Assembly (NCBI GenBank): GCA_946545505.1
Contig: CAMNNN010000075.1
Location: 1 to 6,920, forward strand
Direction: 5' to 3'
Origin: an uncultured Clostridia bacterium
GTDB taxonomy: Bacteria > Bacillota > Clostridia > Saccharofermentanales > Saccharofermentanaceae
Length of the DNA stretch: 6,920 nucleotides
Part shown: positions 5,950 through 6,920 of the stretch, piece after piece
Numbering within the stretch: position 1 is the stretch's first letter
Layout: every line of letters begins with the position of its first letter
Position numbers and translations under genes: made by a program
The notes under the pieces: generated by a model
The model's input: the letters and a program-made list of their open reading frames with translations, nothing else
The model's database searches: none
Told to the model about the DNA's origin: nothing

Positions 5950-6920
5950 ATGAAGATTTTGGTTGGTGCGGTTGTGCCTGCCGGAATTCAGGCAACATTT
6001 TTTGTACCCGCGATCCTGATCGTAATTGCAGTTATCCTGCTTATCATCATTATCGCAACGAGCTATGTGAAGGCTCCGCCGAACAAGGCATACATCATTA
6101 CGGGTCTCAAGAGAAAGCCTAAGATTCTGATCGGTAAAGCCGGTCTGAAGCTCCCGTTCCTTGAGAGAAAAGACGAGCTGCTCATCGAGCAGATCTCTAT
6201 CGACATCAAGACGGGTGACTTCGTTCCTACAGCAGACTTCATCGGTGTCAACATCGACGCTGTGGCGAAGGTTCAGATCAGGACCGACGAAGAGGGCATC
6301 AAGCTCGCTATGAAGAACTTCCTCAATATGAGAAGTGAGCAGATCAATGCCCAGCTCGTAGATTCGCTTCAGGGTAACATGCGTGAGATCATCGGTACCA
6401 TCACACTTAAGGAACTTTGCAATGACAGAAAGTCCTTTGGTGATCAGGTACAGGAGAAGGCACAGGTAGATATGAATAATCTGGGTATCCAGATCATCTC
6501 CTGCAACATCCAGCATGTAGAAGATAAGAATGATCTTATTACGGCACTCGGTCAGGACAATATGGCGACGATTCAGAAAACGGCATCCATCGCTAAGGCC
6601 AACGCCGAGAGAGACGTAGCCATTGCTCAGGCAGAGGCTGCCAAGGAAGCTAATGATGCTAAGGTATCTTCTGAGACAGAGATCGCCATTAAGCAGAACG
6701 AACTGTCTATTAAGAGATCCGAACTTCAGGTCATACAGGACACGAAGCAGGCTGAGGCAGACGCTGCTTATAAGATCCAGGAGCAGGCTCAGAGAAAGTC
6801 GATCGAGGTAGCAAATTCCGAAGCTGACATCGCGAAGCAGGAGAAAGAGATCGAGCTCAAGATGAAGGAAGCTCAGGTCCGCGAGCAGGCTCTCGATGCA
6901 GAGATCAAGAAGCAGGCGGA
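5950..6920 (+). CDS. floT: Flotillin-like SPFH/band 7 membrane scaffold protein (FloT type), N-terminal part, cut by the right edge
   Basis: Open frame of 323 complete codons with no stop before the window ends; the ATG at 5950 follows AGGAG by 7 nt. A membrane segment spans about 17-39 (FFVPAILIVIAVILLIIIIA), followed by the SPFH domain (about 40-210): SYVKAPPNKAYIITG, GKAGLKLPFLERKDELLIEQ, ADFIGVNIDAVAKVQI, MREIIGTITLKELCNDR and LGIQIISCNIQHVED. From about 212 the protein becomes a long Ala/Glu/Lys/Gln-rich helix (ANAERDVAIAQAEAAKEAND and onward), the coiled-coil flotillin region with EA-type repeats. Flotillins assemble at the inner face of the cytoplasmic membrane and organise membrane microdomains affecting protein localisation and fluidity. 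Typical members are about 480-510 residues, so roughly a third is missing here. No NfeD/YuaF partner lies immediately upstream; downstream is unseen. Assignment to FloT rather than another SPFH subgroup rests on pattern recognition. Confidence 0.9.
   Translation, partial: MKILVGAVVPAGIQATFFVPAILIVIAVILLIIIIATSYVKAPPNKAYIITGLKRKPKILIGKAGLKLPFLERKDELLIEQISIDIKTGDFVPTADFIGVNIDAVAKVQIRTDEEGIKLAMKNFLNMRSEQINAQLVDSLQGNMREIIGTITLKELCNDRKSFGDQVQEKAQVDMNNLGIQIISCNIQHVEDKNDLITALGQDNMATIQKTASIAKANAERDVAIAQAEAAKEANDAKVSSETEIAIKQNELSIKRSELQVIQDTKQAEADAAYKIQEQAQRKSIEVANSEADIAKQEKEIELKMKEAQVREQALDAEIKKQA

Noticed and set aside
5872..6516. Minus-strand open frame (214 codons) antisense to the flotillin gene
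   Set aside because: The sense strand encodes a clear SPFH protein. The antisense product shows no family features and only mirrors the sense codons.
6623..6811. Plus-strand Arg/Ser/Leu-rich open frame inside the flotillin gene
   Set aside because: It is a frame-shifted reading of the Ala/Glu/Lys coiled-coil codons; the low-complexity RSRSRLR-type composition is an artefact.

Overview
The window looks like ordinary chromosome from an anaerobic, low-to-mid GC Bacillota, most likely class Clostridia. The reasons are near-consensus AAGGAGG ribosome binding sites, TATAAT-type -10 boxes, an aldo/keto reductase fused to a two-cluster 4Fe-4S ferredoxin domain, and a two-domain NagZ/YbbD-type GH3 lipoprotein of the kind known from Bacillus. 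This is inference; the sequence does not fix a genus. There is no tRNA, rRNA, CRISPR array, insertion sequence or phage gene in the window.

Layout. Left end, minus strand: the first 59 codons of an HD-domain hydrolase (1-178, running off the left edge), then a small predicted lipoprotein (291-695). A compact divergent promoter region (about 696-833) separates these from the rest, all on the plus strand. First comes a probable two-gene unit: an unrecognised two-helix membrane protein (834-1349) and a CPA2-type cation:proton antiporter (1383-2636). A second unit, with its own extended -10 promoter, holds the ferredoxin-fused aldo/keto reductase (2714-3835) and the GH3 beta-N-acetylglucosaminidase lipoprotein (3848-5794). 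The GH3 ribosome binding site overlaps the reductase stop codon. After a 155-bp spacer with a promoter-like element, inverted repeats and a purine-rich leader comes a flotillin/SPFH protein (from 5950) that is still open at the right edge.

How the genes relate. Several products act at the cell envelope: two lipoproteins, a membrane protein with an antiporter, a muropeptide-type glycosidase and a membrane-scaffold flotillin. The reductase and the HD protein are predicted to be cytoplasmic. No single pathway links them all. The pairings that could be functional are the unknown membrane protein with the antiporter, and, less obviously, the reductase with the GH3 enzyme.

I found no convincing new biological system. 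The items most worth a second look are the unknown membrane protein paired with the antiporter, the Trp-rich small lipoprotein, and the structured leader of the flotillin gene.
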